Below, one piece after another: positions 34,201 through 48,600 of a stretch of 64,000 bases of DNA. The notes under the pieces are model-generated. The model saw only the letters and a list, made by a program, of their open reading frames with translations, ran no database searches and was not told the DNA's origin. Each line of letters starts with the position of its first letter. Position 1 is the first letter of the stretch. Origin of the DNA: Callaeas wilsoni (lineage: Eukaryota > Chordata > Aves > Passeriformes > Callaeidae); NCBI GenBank assembly GCA_013398955.1, contig VWPU01014023.1:186001-250000 (forward strand), read 5' to 3'. The position numbers were made by a program, and so were the translations under genes.

Positions 34201-37200
34201 TTGGCATCTTGAGGGTAGAAACTGAAGTGCTTTTAAGAGTCTACTGTCACTTCTGCACTGACAAGCCGAGGTCTGTTGATACTTAACTGCAAGATATTTT
34301 ATTCAGGATATGCTGTAATATTATTCTTTTAATTTTCCTTTAAGGAGGCGAAACACAGAGCCATAGGTGTATTAAGAGCGTCAGACTGGGCACGTGGGGT
34401 TGTGTTTTCCCTGGGAGAAAACACCAGAGAGCAGCTGAGAGCAGGCTGGAGGGGATAATGTGGAACTCCAACCCCTCCAAAGGTCTCTGGCAGAGGGTGG
34501 AGCAAAAGGACAGCAACTTTTTGGATCACCTTCCACCTCCAGCAAGTGTCCTTGCTTTGGCCCGGATTTCTGCAATTTCCGTCAGGTACAAATACACCAG
34601 AGCAGATTTATTTTGTCCATCGTTAAAAGGCTCATTCACAGTCATTGCATCAGCTCTCAACATGGGGGCAAGACCCTATTCTACGGGGAGCTCAATTCCA
34701 TACCCTGTGGAGTAATCACCTTTCAAGGACAAGGCTCGTCATTTCCTCCCATGCAGAGAAGCTGCCAGCAGGAGGAACCTGGTTTCATTTGTGTGCATTT
34801 TTGAGACTGTGGCAGGAGATTAACTCATGTAGGATTTACCAGATGTCTCTCTGTGGAGTGGGCTGCTTTGAAGAGCAAAAGAGTTCTTCAGTCTATGCCT
34901 AACCAAAGGAATGAATCATACACCTGCGCACTCGCCTTTCTTTCAAGGACATGGTGCCCTGTGGAGGTGGGGGGTTCTTTTCTTGCCTGGAGAATCTCAC
35001 ATCATCACAGGCAGAATATTAGAGGAATGGGGAAGAGACAATACATTGACTTTGCTTTATAGCCTGCCTCCTTCTTAGTCTCTCTGGCAGGTCAGATAAG
35101 CCCTGTCTAATCTTGCATTTAAAAGTTTTACCAGTGTCTACTTTCTTTCTTTTTTTCTTTCTTTTTTTTCCCCCCCTGTTTTAATGTCCCTTAACATTTG
35201 CTCAGCTAACATAAGGTCTTTCACCCTTTAAGTGCTTGCAGAGATGTGTTTCTCTGGCTGATTGCCAGTGAAAGGAAAGTAGATGGCACACACTGAGAGC
35301 TATCTGAATCAAAGCAGAGGCTTCCTAGAAAGTCTAATTGCAGTGGGGGCAATTCAGCTGGTCACACTCATATTGCTGGCTGAGATGTTCCTATTGAGCT
35401 GTGCAAAGCACCTGGTGCAGGAAATCGTGGGGGGACAGTGGCATTTGCAGGGGGGCTCAGGAGCTGAGGGCAGCAGTGAGGTATGGAGTCCACCGTCAGC
35501 CAGTGCTGAGCAGTGTCTGGAGCTCATGGTGACGGATGGGTTGGATGGGTAATGGGGTCTGGTCTTTCTCACTGCCTTCAAGGACTCTGATTGATTTGTC
35601 CAGCTTGCCATGATGAAGTCATTAATCTTGATGACACTTGCTGCAGCTCAGCCTCTGGCATGCCAGAGTAATTCTTTTTGCACCTCCCAACAGACAGGTC
35701 AGAGAGCAGCATATGCACTGTCTGGAAGTTGTGGACTCTATTTCTAAGAAAGGTGTGATAGGAAGCCACTAAAGGGAACAGGTCAGGAGATGACCTGCCT
35801 GTGGTACAGACTGGAGGCAAGCAGTTTGTTTCTTGTAGTGAAAGAAAGAAAAACATGGACCACGTTTTCAGGAGTTCATAACATTCCCATGAAAAATACC
35901 GCTAATATTAAGCCTGCGTGTAATGGTTAAGTGTTTGCATTTCTGCCCACTGAAAATCTACCATTTTTTTTTATCATGGCTCTAACTATGGAGGAATGAA
36001 AGTTCAAATGATTGCCCATGAATCATAGTAAAGTCCACTGCTAGCAAGCTTAGAGTTAGTAGATTATTGATCAGTGTAACGTTAAGTGGTAAATTAATTT
36101 TTCCCCATCAGCTCTCTTAATGGGTAGTTGCTTTTTAACATGTAGCAGGGCTCTGTGTTGAATTAGCTTGGAGAGTTAAACAGTATGAAGAGCTGGTAGA
36201 TTCAGCCCAGCTCACTACCAGAGCCCTCTGTAAGCTGTTGTTCAGACACGTTTCAAAGCTATTTTTTCCTTTACCATTGAGACTGGTAAGCCCTTTGTTG
36301 AGAGCTGGGACAGGTTTGCAAACACTGAGATAAGAGGACTGTATCTCCCTGTACCATCGCCCACTGACACCTGTTTGCGCTTGACTAATTTTCCAATTAT
36401 ACAGAATCTTTTCAGTGCTGTGATGAGGCGTCCCTGGAAGAGAGGTTGCCAGTAGTCTTGCTGCACCTGAGAAGATATCTGAATGTGTGATAGCAAGCAG
36501 CTTTTGAGGCACAAACTTTTGGAAATTTTGCTTATAAAGGGGATATTAGTAGTTCTGAAAAAATTATCTGTTCTATGCACTTTTAAGAGCTGATTGACTG
36601 AAGAAGTCCCTACTCCATCATTACAAACACTCCTTAGACATTAGAACCATCCTTGACTTACTCTGCTCTGCTTGTATGACACAATATAATTTACAGTTTC
36701 CAGGTTTTTGGATGGGACCCCTTAAGTTTTAAAGACTCCAGGCTCAGAAGGGGGAGTGAGGGTGACCTTGTTCCACACAGCGTAGTTGTCTTGTGATGAA
36801 GAATCCGGCTCTTCTTTGGGGCCTCAGGACTTTGGTGGACACTTGACACACTCTGTGTTGCATGGATTTGCTTTGGCTACCAAAGGTGGAGTTGCTGTCC
36901 AGGTTTGATCATCAACTATAAGTGAGATCAAAACTTGTAAGTCTGGTCTAGAATAAAATAATTTATTCCTTATACTAAGGTGTCCATATCTTATCTGAAT
37001 TTGCAAAGCCTTACTTTGTGCTGGCTGATGCATTATCATCGTGCATACACAGAGAACACTAAGGCACTCTGTACTTTCAAGAACTTGCTATGCATAGCAG
37101 TGGCTGGATGTGAGATATATTAATGGGAAGAATCCATGGAAACTAACATGGGAAATCAGCAATGACCCTTGCTCAGCCAAACCTCAGAAAAAAGTGGTTT

Positions 37201-40200
37201 TTTCACCCTTGGAGAATTTCTGAGATGAGAAATTTTTCCCTCTTCTGATACGGAATGAAAAAAAACTCTTGATGTGTTTTTTTTTCCATCGAACCAATAA
37301 GCTGTAAATAAATACATAAAAAGATAATTTCAAACACTTAATTTTGAGCTCTTGACATTTCCAATGTTTAATTCCTCTAAAGTACAATTTTCAAAGCAAT
37401 AAAACTGCATCCCTTCTCCCTTTACCTCAAGTTTTCAAATTACATTTTGCTGGGACCTCTTGCCTGGCTCTGTCAATAATGAGATGTTAATTAGCAACCT
37501 TAGACTTCAGCATCAGGCAGAGAGCAGCACTGGTGGTTTGCATGGGGTGGGCTTAGTTTCTTTCTTCTGTCTCTAAGTGTGAGGACCCCTTGGCCAAGCC
37601 AAGCTGGCACAATGATATGAGATGCTGTTCCAAACATTTTCCCGATTGCCCTGCCTGGGACACGGGCGTAGAAAGCAACTCGGGCTGTGACTGCTGGTTT
37701 GTCATCGCAGTTCTTCCTCCAGAGAGATTTTCCTGGGAGGTGGCAGCCACCCCTGCCTTATGTCCCTTTGTCCCATAGGGCCTGAGGTGACCCCTCTCCT
37801 GACCATCTCTCTGGAGAAGGCAGTTTCCTGTTGGGGCGGACCAGCAGAGCTGGTTGTGAAATTCCTCTGCCCGTGGGGCTCCCCCTTCCGTGGCTGGCTC
37901 AGGGTGCCACCACAGTTTGTACCGCAGGGAAAAGTGGTGCCATTCGAGAGATATTCACGTCTGTGATTCCTCAAAGGGTCACACACCTTCTTTTGGTGAC
38001 ACGGAATTTTGCTAATGCAAGCATTATGCATAGACACAGACATATACATTACATGACAATATACATGTATGTACTTAAAATTGGTGTTTATGCTTGTATT
38101 TGTGTTCATTCACACACAGAAGAGAAAGGCTAATGTGTGTTCTGCAAAGACAGAGGACACTTGTTTGTTCACCAGGAAAGAAGAAGGAATCAATATGTTT
38201 GGGTAGGGGAAATGGATTATCCGTAAACACCCTGCACAAGACAAAAAGTTTCTATTTGATGTTGATGCTGATGTGAGTCTGCTCTAAAGGTCAGTCCAAT
38301 CATGCTATTTTGGCTGTAGCCAGCACAATGAAACATTGCATTCAATCTTTCAGAAATTTGCATGTATTTTTCTTCATGTTACTGCCTTAAAAGCAAGTTT
38401 ACTGTGTGGAAGTGGAAGCAGGCAGGTGCATGTGGTGTTTCTGCGTAAAGACGAATACTTTTTGTTTCAGCTTCCACTTATATCTATCCTTTAAAGATAC
38501 TTTTTTTCTTTTTTTTCCCCTGGTTATTCCATTTGCAATATTGCAAGTTCCCAGACAATAAAAATCCACTGAAACCTAATTCAGGAGTAATGTAAGAATT
38601 TTGGTTGGGATATTTTTCATTTCTTTAGACCCCACTGTATACATTATGATGTTGAAAAATTTAGTGTGTGTGCACATGTGTGTTCTGTCTGTCCAGATTT
38701 AAACCCCATCTTCTGGTAATCCAGATGTCTATGCAAATAAACAGTGTTTGCACGGAGTAACTCCGTTAGCAGACAGCAAGGCTCAGATCTTGCTTCAAAT
38801 AACAGTTAAGGGGAGCACAAGATGTGCTTGAGATTGCAGACAACCTGGCTTTCCCATCCCAGGCTAATTTTGGAAATGATTTCCCAGAGTAATTTCAGAT
38901 AAAGAGGTAAAGCCTTAAGCATTTTAGTGAAGTGAAAAAAATCAATTATTGCTCTAGGGAATAGGAAAATTTCATTTTTCAAGATTTTTTTTTTATTTCT
39001 GCCCTCCACAAGCAATAAAATTTATAAACAAACAGTTGTTTAACACTTCCCAAATGAAAAAAACCCCAAAAACTACACCTCACAGCAAAATTGTGGCTGT
39101 GCAACTGTTACAAATATCACTGAAACAGAGATGGGCTGCAAATGGCCTTTTCCTGGCATCTTTTGCAATTTTGACAAATTCACCAAGTGTACTGAGCTGC
39201 AAGTGCATGGTGAGCATACAATTAGAAATGACAGTGTTGTACATGAAATCAGCACCGTGTAAAAATCCTTCTGTTCCTTATTTGTACTTTTGAAATACAT
39301 CTAAAGGTGCTGCAGACTTTTAAGGCCCTTTGCTGTGCAGCACCATGATGTGGCCACAGAAGCCCAAGCATTTGTTTCCATAAAATATATCCAGATGTTT
39401 GCCTTTTGGCAAGGATGGGAGAAAGCTGAAACAGCAGCGAAATAAATTTTGTAAGTAATAAAAAACCTAATACCTTGTTCCTTACTTCAGTCCTGATGGT
39501 TTCATTATTTGCTTTACTTGATTCGAGGCTGCATGGAGGAAACACAAAAGGAAATTTTTTCGATGAAGCATCCAAAATTGATACCAGTGCCCTAACACAG
39601 CAGCAGCAGTGACATAAAAAACAAGTAGTGCTTAGCTACAGAGTTTTGTTTTCAGACAGATAATCAAAATGGAACTTGGAGAGATAATAAATTGCAAAGA
39701 GACCTGGTGGTTTGAACAGCATCCCAGTACAGCATGCCTCTGCTACGGTTGGAGGTACAGGAATTTGGAAAGGGCTGGTGGGCAGAAGAGAAAGTTCTTG
39801 GGGATCCTGGTTGTGGTAGCATCTGTCAACACCTCTGCTCCCATCCAGCCACAGGCCACAGCATCTGATGGCAGGGCTCGGTGGAGTGAGGGGGAGAGGA
39901 GGGGATCCACCAGCGCTGTGTGCTTGTCCTTCTCCACACTCCTCTGCTCGTGCTCTGGCACCCTGGTCCTGCTGCAGCATTTCCTGAGCGTGTCACAGAA
40001 ACTCTTAAAGCTGCATGAAGTGACAGAGATGTCTCCAGCTGCAGCACACACGGTTATCAGATGAAAGTGCCCAGGTGTATAATTAGATGCCAGCAGTGGC
40101 AGGGTGCTGCACAGCAGCTGATGTAGACATCTCACCTGGAAATCTATTGCTGCTGAGGCTCAGTGTGTTATCTCATCTTTACAGAGAGGTGGCATTTACT

Positions 40201-40440
40201 TGAAGGAAATGAAGAACAATGGCACAGATATTAGGGTTTTTCATCTGCTGATGTTCACACACCTGAAGGAAGGTGGCTGTGGCAACTGCAACCTGATTTC
40301 CTACCCAGCTTGGAAAGAGTGGTCGAGGTGATAACCAAAGAAATGGTTCTCCTCAAGTCTCTTATGGACTGCCCTAAGCTTCCTGCAAACAGTAGGAAAA
40401 CAGTGTTTCCCAGGACAAACTCAGGGAGAAACTCACTCAT
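31261..40440. other. Unique non-coding DNA, no gene recognised
   Basis: Only short unrelated open frames on both strands (longest about 135 codons, at 32240-32647 and 37702-38109, minus). A pyrimidine tract at 35141-35177 and a tiny 12-base tandem duplication near 33403-33428 (GGGGTGAGCTAC / GGGGTGAGCTAT) are the only local repeats noted. A possible 25-base CR1 scrap near 31409-31433 was not accepted. Confidence 0.45.
35141..35177 (+). repeat. Polypyrimidine (CTTT)n/C tract
   Basis: A pure pyrimidine run: CTTT units, a long T stretch, then seven C. Simple sequence. Confidence 0.85.
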
Positions 40441-40740
40441 GGGGAAGACCTCACTGCTGGCTTCAGCTGCCTGACAGGAGTAGGGAAGGCAGAGGCAGAC
40501 TCTTCTCAGCAGTGAGAGAAGACACGGTGAATAGAAGTTGCAGAAAGAGAGATAATCAGATTTTTTCCCCCAGTGATAGTGGTCCAACATGGCAACAAGG
40601 GGCCAAGGAATCTGTGAATTCTCCATGCTCAGAGATACTCAGACCCTGACTAGACACAGCCCTGAGCAACCGGCGCTGAGCTGGCCCCATCCTCTGCAGT
40701 GGTTTGGACTGGAGATCTCACAGTTTTAATGCCATTGTGG
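40441..40740 (+). mobile_element. Highly diverged CR1 LINE 3' region, sense strand
   Basis: Collinear degenerate matches to the avian CR1 3' part run over about 300 bases. GGGGAAGACCTCACTGCTGG and GCTGCCTGACAGGAGTAGG correspond to 'gagaccttatcgctctctacaactacctgaaaggagg'. Next come GACTCTTCTCAGCAGTGA and TTTTTTCCCCCAGTGATAGT (family 'tttttcaccgtgagggtggt'). Then ATGCTCAGAGATACTCAGAC and CCTGACTAGACACAGCCCTG, with GAGCAACC following, match 'cttggagatactcaaaacctgactagacacggtcctgagcaacc'. Finally GGTTTGGACTGGAGATCTC matches 'ggttggactagatgatctc'. The terminal octamer repeats are gone. This copy is much older than the one at 1076. A 123-codon minus-strand open frame here is antisense to the CR1 and not a gene. 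Confidence 0.75.
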
Positions 40741-43700
40741 AAAACAAGATTAGGCTCCTGAATGTCTCAATTCAGGTGAAGTTCTGCAGCAAGCAAGAAT
40801 GAAAACAAGATCGTTTTTTCTCCTCCAGACTACCTTTGTGAAGAAATGTCACACACTTTGTCTGGAAAGGCCAGGCTCCGCACGTAGCCTTTTGGTTTTC
40901 GTTCCGCAGAAGTCATAATCCTCCTTCATTGCCTCTAAACCATTGGTTTAATCTGTAGCTCCTCGGTGACCCTAATCCAGGTATCACCAGCTCAATCCTT
41001 GCTAAATTAACCAAAGCAGATTCCACGACAAAAACTTCACTCAAGTCTCCCTCCTCCAGGAGTTTTTCTGGTTGTTAGCAGAGGGCTGATGTTCACCCAT
41101 AGTCTGCAGAATCACCATGTTACTTAGTTACATTAAAGTAATCTTCTTAGAAAGAACTTACTGATGACTTATACTCAAATGTGCAAATAATATGCTTGTA
41201 GAAGATTAAAATGGCTGTAATAGTGTGGTAATAAATTTCTTTTTTCAATATAGATGATTAGAAATTTCAGTAGTTAGAAGCTATTAATGTACTCACCATA
41301 AAGCATGAAAGTCCATCCTCATGAAACCCTAAATGACAGTACTGCCTATAAATTTTACTGGAGGTGGAAAGAGCAGTAATTATATAGCTGGCATTAGATG
41401 TAGCTCTTTCCATGGAGTGGCAGATCTTTTCCTCCTGTTGTTAAACACTATTTTTGGCCATAGCCAGTAGCCAGGGTATACTGTAAATAATATTCTTTTT
41501 TGTGATGGATTTCTGCACAAACAGAAAGAAAGAGATTTTTTATTAAAAGAAAAATTGGCAAACAGTCAAGCTTAGATGGCTTTGAGAGTGGCAATGCAAT
41601 AAAGAGCACTGAGCATCTGGTTCAATGTTGTTTGACTGACCTGTGTGGATGGTGATGACTGAAAAACCCATTAGCTGCTGGCAGAGAAATGTGTCTGATA
41701 TTATCATCCAGGCACTAACATGGATGTGTTGTAAAATCCCCAACTCCGCTGGCATTCTCACTGGCAGGAGTAGTGGAGCTATCAGGGAGTGGGTGGTCTT
41801 GTATAGAGACTAGTTTGTGCCCAAATAACTGTCTGAAACACTAGACAAATGGAAAAAGATTTATGATTTTTTTCCCTGCTTCTCCAGCTTGGGCAGTGAA
41901 ATGAGATGTAGGTACAGTCAGGGTTGCTTCCTGCCTCCCATACAGCAAGTATTTTGAGGTACCGATGGCACATGCCTTCCTCCTCTATAGCCCACTTTTG
42001 AGCCTCTCATCCAAACCAAGCCAACCTTGCATTCAGTAAAACACTCCACAGAAGTATCTGTGTCCTTCTCCAGTTTTATGACTGCAGTGTACTTCTTTGA
42101 CAAAACACCTATTTTTACATTCGGTTCTTGAAAGAAGTTCATTGTGACAGGACAAACTATTGTACTTCTTAGTAGAATTCTTCAAGTAGCAGGATCTAAT
42201 TCTCAGGCTGGCAAACTCAAGTGTTTGCAGCACAGATCATAATGGAAAGCATCTGGCTGGCAATGCATTCTGATTTCTCATTAAATAAATGAAAAATATT
42301 CAACACAATGTCATATATTTCTGCTGGAGATAAAAATACTTACGAAGATATGCCTCTTCTACCCCCCAAGCTATCTCTCTGATAGCCTGTGATCATGTAC
42401 ATGGAGAAAAACAAACAGAAAATAATAATTTTCAGAAACACAAATAGTTGACCAATATGATATACGAAATAATTTGGTTTTGCTTGTCAATTTTATAAAC
42501 AGCTAAAGTACAGTCTGTTGGAAAATAGGTTTTAGGATAAATTTAACATGTGAAGATCATGACAGGCTGGATAGAACTGTCTCTGAGTAGAATATTGTTC
42601 TATCTATATATTTTTTTTTTCTTTAAATGTTGAGTTCTATTTCAGCACAGAAGTCAGAAGAGCTGTTCTTGGGCATAGAAATTTTTCAGGGAAAATGAAA
42701 TATCTTCTAATGTTCAGGACTTCTTGAAATCTTGCACTCCAAAACTTTCCCTGTGACATCATTATGCCATCAAACCCCAGTGGTGAAACATTTGGAAGGA
42801 CTAAAGTCTTCTGACAAATAGAATGACACAAAGGAAACCTCAATAATTTCCACTTGAAAGGTTTTTTTTGCAGAAAGCATAGATGTGGGCATGGTTCATT
42901 AACCCAGTATATCTTTTCTTCTGTCTTCTGCATCACTACTTCCATGGTCAAGTTATATGGTGCAGACCTCAGCAATAAATGTTTTGCTCAGAATTATTCA
43001 AGCATATAACAGAGGGAACATGCAAAAAGTCAGCTCAGAGAAATTTGATTTAAGGTCTCGATTTCCTGACTCTAGAAGAAAACTCCCTAGCGAGTGGTAA
43101 GAACTAGATTTAGACGGCAGATGAGCACACAGAGGTTTGGGGAATCAAACCCAAAGACTTTTAAGACTTGGTCAGAATTTAGAAACATGAGAATTGTCTC
43201 AGTGGGAAGAAGAGAATACTGATGACTAAGGAACCACAGGCTAGACACCTATTTGTGATATATGGTATATATCTTCCTGGAAATGTGGCTTGTGTGTTGC
43301 ACTGCCTCTCACCAGCAAAAAGGCTCCCCGTGAGGCTCCTCACTTCTGTAAGCTGGGGTGATGTATGGTGGCACTACATACCCCTTTTCTTCTGATAACC
43401 ACTCTTCCCTTATGATGAAAGGCCCTTCTCATGGGCTGCTTCTGATGTGAAAAATACCTCTCACATTGATTTCCAAGCTGAAGGTATCTTTTCTCTTCTT
43501 TTGGACCGCTTTGTCCCTGCATGTCAGACGCAGCCAAGACCAGATGCCTTTAAGAACATCATAGAATGTTTGGTGGATAAATGAGTAGCTGCTGCCAGTG
43601 ACACTAAGCTGCACAATCTCCGTGAACTCAGAGCCCTTTTCTCACCATTTGTCACAAGAGTGCAACATTATTAAACACATTAGGCAGCACATGGTGGTCT

Positions 43701-45636
43701 TAATTAAAGTAAAAAGAAAGCACCCACCCTTTTCAGAAAATTGATGCCTCTGAGTATGTCGCTTAGGGTCACGTTCAAAAGACCTGGTGCTTCATCAGCT
43801 TTTGCAAGTACATTGATTTCATCCTGGCCAGAATTTAATAACATGGAAAGTGTCCTCTTACCACTGCACTGGGGATATCACAAGCTGTAATTAGTTAATG
43901 ATCCTCATGTTTCCAGTCTCTTTGGATGAATAATTTCCTTGTTGAAAACTGAAACTTCATGTAAACCAAATTATTCCTATTTGGTTGAGGATTGTTTTTG
44001 GGAAAAAAGGAATAAAAATGTTTGTTTTGTTATGCACAGAAGGCATCAGATTTTCAATTTGATGGAAACAACCCTGGCTGTGTTTAATTTAAAACCAAAT
44101 GAAAGTAAAGCAAATAACATGAAACAAATTATTTATTATCTTGGTAAACAAAATATTGTACTTCACCAGACAGCTTGTGAAGAAAAACAATGTCTGGGAT
44201 CAACTAAAGGAATATTCTGATTTTATTTTTTCATTTTTAATGAAAAAAATTGCTCACAAGGCTGTGGGTGCTGGATCTTTAGAGAGTGTTTGTGACAGAG
44301 AAGAGAACAGAGGGTTCTTCCTTGTCTCCTTAGCCGGAGTGTTGTGCAGGCTTCCTGACTGGGCTCACTGTGAATGTTGAATGGCTGAAGCACTGTCTCA
44401 TAATGGAGCTGAACATTTGCAGCTTTTCAGGTCTTTAACAAAGGCAGGCACCAGTGATGGGATTGATATCAATTTAGTTTTCTATCCTTAGCTACTAATA
44501 AAGATTTCTTTTACAGTCAATGGAGCCAGGGAGAAATACTTCCAGTGCAGCTTTATCTCATCCCAGGACAGACACCTAAAAGGGATTGGATTTCTCATGG
44601 ACATCCCTTTCTGTATCTACTGTGTAAGGTGATGGAATACATCCTCTGGATGGGTCGAAATGCTTGAGATGAATCTCATTGTTATGCACTGTTCCTTATG
44701 CCAGGGAAATTCTGTGCCAGGTATTTCTCCTCATTATTTCTAAGTAAAAATGAACACCATTAGCAACCTGACATTTTCACTGAGATGATCTGGTTCTCAT
44801 TTTACTTACACAGATATAAAAAAAGGTGCATCTTCATTAAAGCCAACAGATTTTATCTAGTGTAAAGCTAGTGGAAGATAGTGAAGGTCTTTTATGTTCA
44901 CTGTACATAGGCTATGAAGAATGTCTGAGCACAGGCCTGGAAGGTGTTAAATAGAAAAAACAATTCATGCAGATACCTTTGCAGGCTACAGCAAATAATT
45001 GTTTCCACTCAATACTTGAAATAATTTTGTATATAGAAAGATTTAGTTAGTTGTGGGCTTGTTCTCATCTCTTACCATACCTTGCATGGTATATATGGGG
45101 CAAATACATCGTTTTCTGACACCATAAGAATTAGAAATTTTTTCCCAACGACAAACTAAGGTTCTTGCTTTAGGAGATGGTTGAGAAGAAAACAAGGTGA
45201 CACTGCACACTCCCTAAACTTTTGAACATGTTAACATGAGCTGGAGAAAAATTCCAAGATGTCTTCTACGGCACCTTGCCCTTAGCAAGTGACGATGGTG
45301 AATATGCAGCCACAAAAGTCATGGCACTCCAAGCGCTCTGTTCCCTAACCATGAAGATCACAGAGCAAGGAGTGATTCAGCTCTGTCTTTGTGAGGGAAT
45401 AGTCTGTTTGCAGAGCCAGGAAAACAGGTGGCAAGGTGAAGGGATCCACCAAGTCAGGCCACCAAGACAGGATGGGTAAGATGTATCTTCTCACCTTGCT
45501 TTTCCCTCCCCCCTCATCCTTTTACTTTGCTTGCTCTTGTTCTTTGGGAACAGGGGCTGTTCCCGGCTGTGTGTCTCCATGAGGCAGTAACAGGCTCATG
45601 TCTGGTGGATTTTTTGTTACAACAAACAAACCTCAA

Positions 45637-45638
<2 letters not shown>
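40741..45638. other. Unique non-coding DNA, no gene recognised
   Basis: AT-rich, with short open frames only. Stretches near 43640-43740 and 43840-43960 carry TTAATTAAAG and GTAATTAGTTAATGAT-type motifs. No repeat family was recognised. Confidence 0.4.

Positions 45639-45674
<36 letters not shown>
45639..45674 (+). repeat. (AAT)12 trinucleotide microsatellite
   Basis: Twelve uninterrupted AAT units. Open frames through it appear as poly-Asn (plus) or poly-Tyr (minus) and are artefacts of the repeat. Confidence 0.97.
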
Positions 45675-45675
<1 letters not shown>

Positions 45676-48600
45676 CAGGGCAGAAATGGAAAATGAAAGC
45701 AATTGAGGACTGCATCACTGAAGGTTCATTTCTTGAGGACCAGCCTTACAGTCCTGTCCCTCAGATGGTTGGTTTCACCTGTGTGTCACAGGGTCTTTGC
45801 GCAGTGATAAAGAGCTGAGGTACACACCGAGCTAATTATACTGTTGGTTGTGGTCCAGTGAAGGCTTAAATTTGCAACTTATTAGAGAGTTTATTGGATT
45901 GCCAACCCAAGCATTTCTTAGAATAAACAGTTTTTCCTTATTTTTTGCTGAAACTTCACATGCTTATAATATGATGGTTAAAGGCAATAAAATTTCAGTA
46001 TGTTAAATATCATAAATTTTGGATGTTCAGTAAACCAGAACTAATCTAGTTTTAAAGTAGAAGGCTTTCCTCTAACACATGGAGTTTGCTGAGGAAGCCA
46101 GCCCTTAGTCCAGCTGGAGGCAGAAAGAGCAGGATGGATTTGGTTGTTGTGCAATACCCAGAATGTGCTGGGGACCTTGGCACTGGGCTGTGCCCGCAGA
46201 CAGCTCCTCTTCCTGCAGCAGCTCCTCTGCAGAGGCATTTGGGTTTGCAAGAGGAAAAAAAGCCAAGGCATACGGAAACTGCTGCTCCTCCTGCATCTGA
46301 GACCTAGTTTTAACCTGGACTGGGTTCAAGCTTTGTTGGAAAGGACAAATCTGGAAATTGCTTGGAAATCTGTGAAGTCTTCTGGGTATGTAATCAGATT
46401 TCTAGCTGAGCAACAGGAAGTGAATTCTGATCCCATCTACATATCTGCAGCTTTCTGTAGATCAAGAAGAAAAGTTTGGTTTTATCATTGAAGAGGATTG
46501 AAAAATGGAGTTTCCCTTGAGGAATTCTGATATTTAGACACTTGTTTTAATCACAAATTGGGATGAAAAATTAAAAGAGCAAAACTTTTGGAAAACAAAC
46601 ATCTATTGATCTACAAATGTCAAGTTGCATTGTTTCAACACATTTTATTCTAAGGTGTTTTGACTGTCTCTGACTGACGGAATTTGTTTGAGTGCACTGG
46701 CACTTTGGGATTTGGTTATTGGTAGTCTCTGTGCCTGTGCTGGCACCATAATGTTTTGTGCTGTAAGTCCATGCTCGAGTTATGCAAAGCTGCATCTCTG
46801 CCTCATGGGGCTTGCAGTCCAATGAGGGCAAAAAACCAGTAATGAATGATGAAAAAGTGATGGGACTCACTCTGATCTCTCAGACAGATGCAGAGTTTTA
46901 GGGTGACTTAGTCCAACTAAACATTTTCCTTTTCTTTGTAAACAATTATTTCAAAATTTTTTTCTACCAAAAATTTCGACTAAGATGGGACTGAGTTTTC
47001 TGGGGTTAAAAGTTCAACAGGTTTTGTGTTTAATGTTGAAGCTTCTTATAGTTTTACTCTCCAGTTACTCAGTTTTCAATGCAGCTTCACCTATCTATTT
47101 ATTTTGTGTTTGTAGAAGAGAAATAATGTAGTCACTGTGCTGCCAAGATTTTTTTTCTAACCGGGATGCAGTGAACTCATCTTTCACATTTTGTAACAGA
47201 TGTGGGTATAGTTTTTGCTTTAAGCCCACCTTGGTCTTGTGACTTCCCTCCCTTTTAATCTATGTCAGGTTTAGAGGGTATATCGATACCAGCATTTGTA
47301 ACAGACTTCTAGAGCTGCTGTAACCACGACAAGGGTTGCAAGGGCAGGCCTTAACTTTTGGTGACCTAGCTGATATGACTGGAGGAGCAGAGAAAGTTTT
47401 GACCTTCTCCCCCACAAGGCATGTTTGGTGTTTTTCAGCTCAATCAGTGGGTCTAATAAAAAGATGATTTCTCTTCCTGTTCTCCTTATACAAGGAACAT
47501 GTATAAGGAAAGCAAAGCTTGTTTGTGGCCCATTCAGTGTAATGGCAGATGCCATCCTGACCCATTGCAGGCTGTATAGCAAACATCATTATGGAAGTGT
47601 AAGGTCTAGGTTATCCCCTTCTGTTGTCCCAGAATAAAAATGTCATCAAAAAAATAAAATCCTTCTCTAAAGGAGACTATGTTCTCATTTAGCTTCCACA
47701 CCATTTTTGTCTTGCTTCCAAAAGCAGATCTGTCCTGATTGCTCAAGTTTGTCTCAGCCAGATTTCAGGGACGATGAGGATATCAAGCTTTCACATTATC
47801 CAGGGAGGCACGTAGCTGAGCAGAGGGTCTGCAGAGCTCATCTATGGTAAATGCTGAAGGATCTATGCAGGAGAAAGGCAACTCAAGTGTTGTGAGGTCC
47901 CTGTTCCCTGGCAGGCATCTCGGGTGCTCCCTGGGGCTGGCTGGAAGCAGGGGGTCTCACCCCTGGGGACGATCACCTTTGACCGCTCTGCAGCTTGCAG
48001 GAATTGCCCTCTGGTGCTTGCAGAGCCTCTGGGATTAGCTGGGCTGAGATATGTAAATATTAGACAGAGAACATGCAGAGAGAGGAAGCCTGCCCCGTCA
48101 ACAAAAATCACGTCAGGCCTGAGCTTTCTCTCTGAAGAAGGAAACATTGCTCCCTTGTGTCTTTCACAGAACAGGGGATTTGCCCTGACCCTGGTGGTAC
48201 TCGTGACCTCTCTTCAGGCCATCAGCATTTGGGCACTGTGCTGTGGCCAAGGCTGAATCATCACTCCTGGCTCTGCTCCTGCATCTTGATGCTCTGCACT
48301 TACTGTCACATTCTAGGGTACATTTCTTATTCAGAGTTAAAACTCTTGAGTATAAGTGATCAGTTCTTATTGATTTGAAAAGGCTGAACTTTAAATAGCT
48401 GTTGTTTAACGTCCTGGAACATTAATATTAGATTAGAAAGATGTCCCTGACTTGGTGCCCTGAACATTAGAAAATGTATGCATCAAACAATTCTGCTTTT
48501 CCAGGACTATTTGTGACAGTATTGTCCTGTAATAATGAGTTAACACTTGGGTTAGGGTTCCTTTCACTGGCCTAGACAGAACTAGGGAGAGCTGTTTGAT

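Noticed and set aside
40255..40626. 123-codon minus-strand open frame
   Set aside because: It runs antisense through the diverged CR1 at 40441-40740 and shows no domain.
43555..43580. CR1 3' tail (CATCATAGAATGTTTGGTGG)
   Set aside because: The ATCATAGAAT word is not followed by any further CR1 sequence.
45514..45818. Poly-Tyr and poly-Asn open frames
   Set aside because: They are translations of the (AAT)12 microsatellite.
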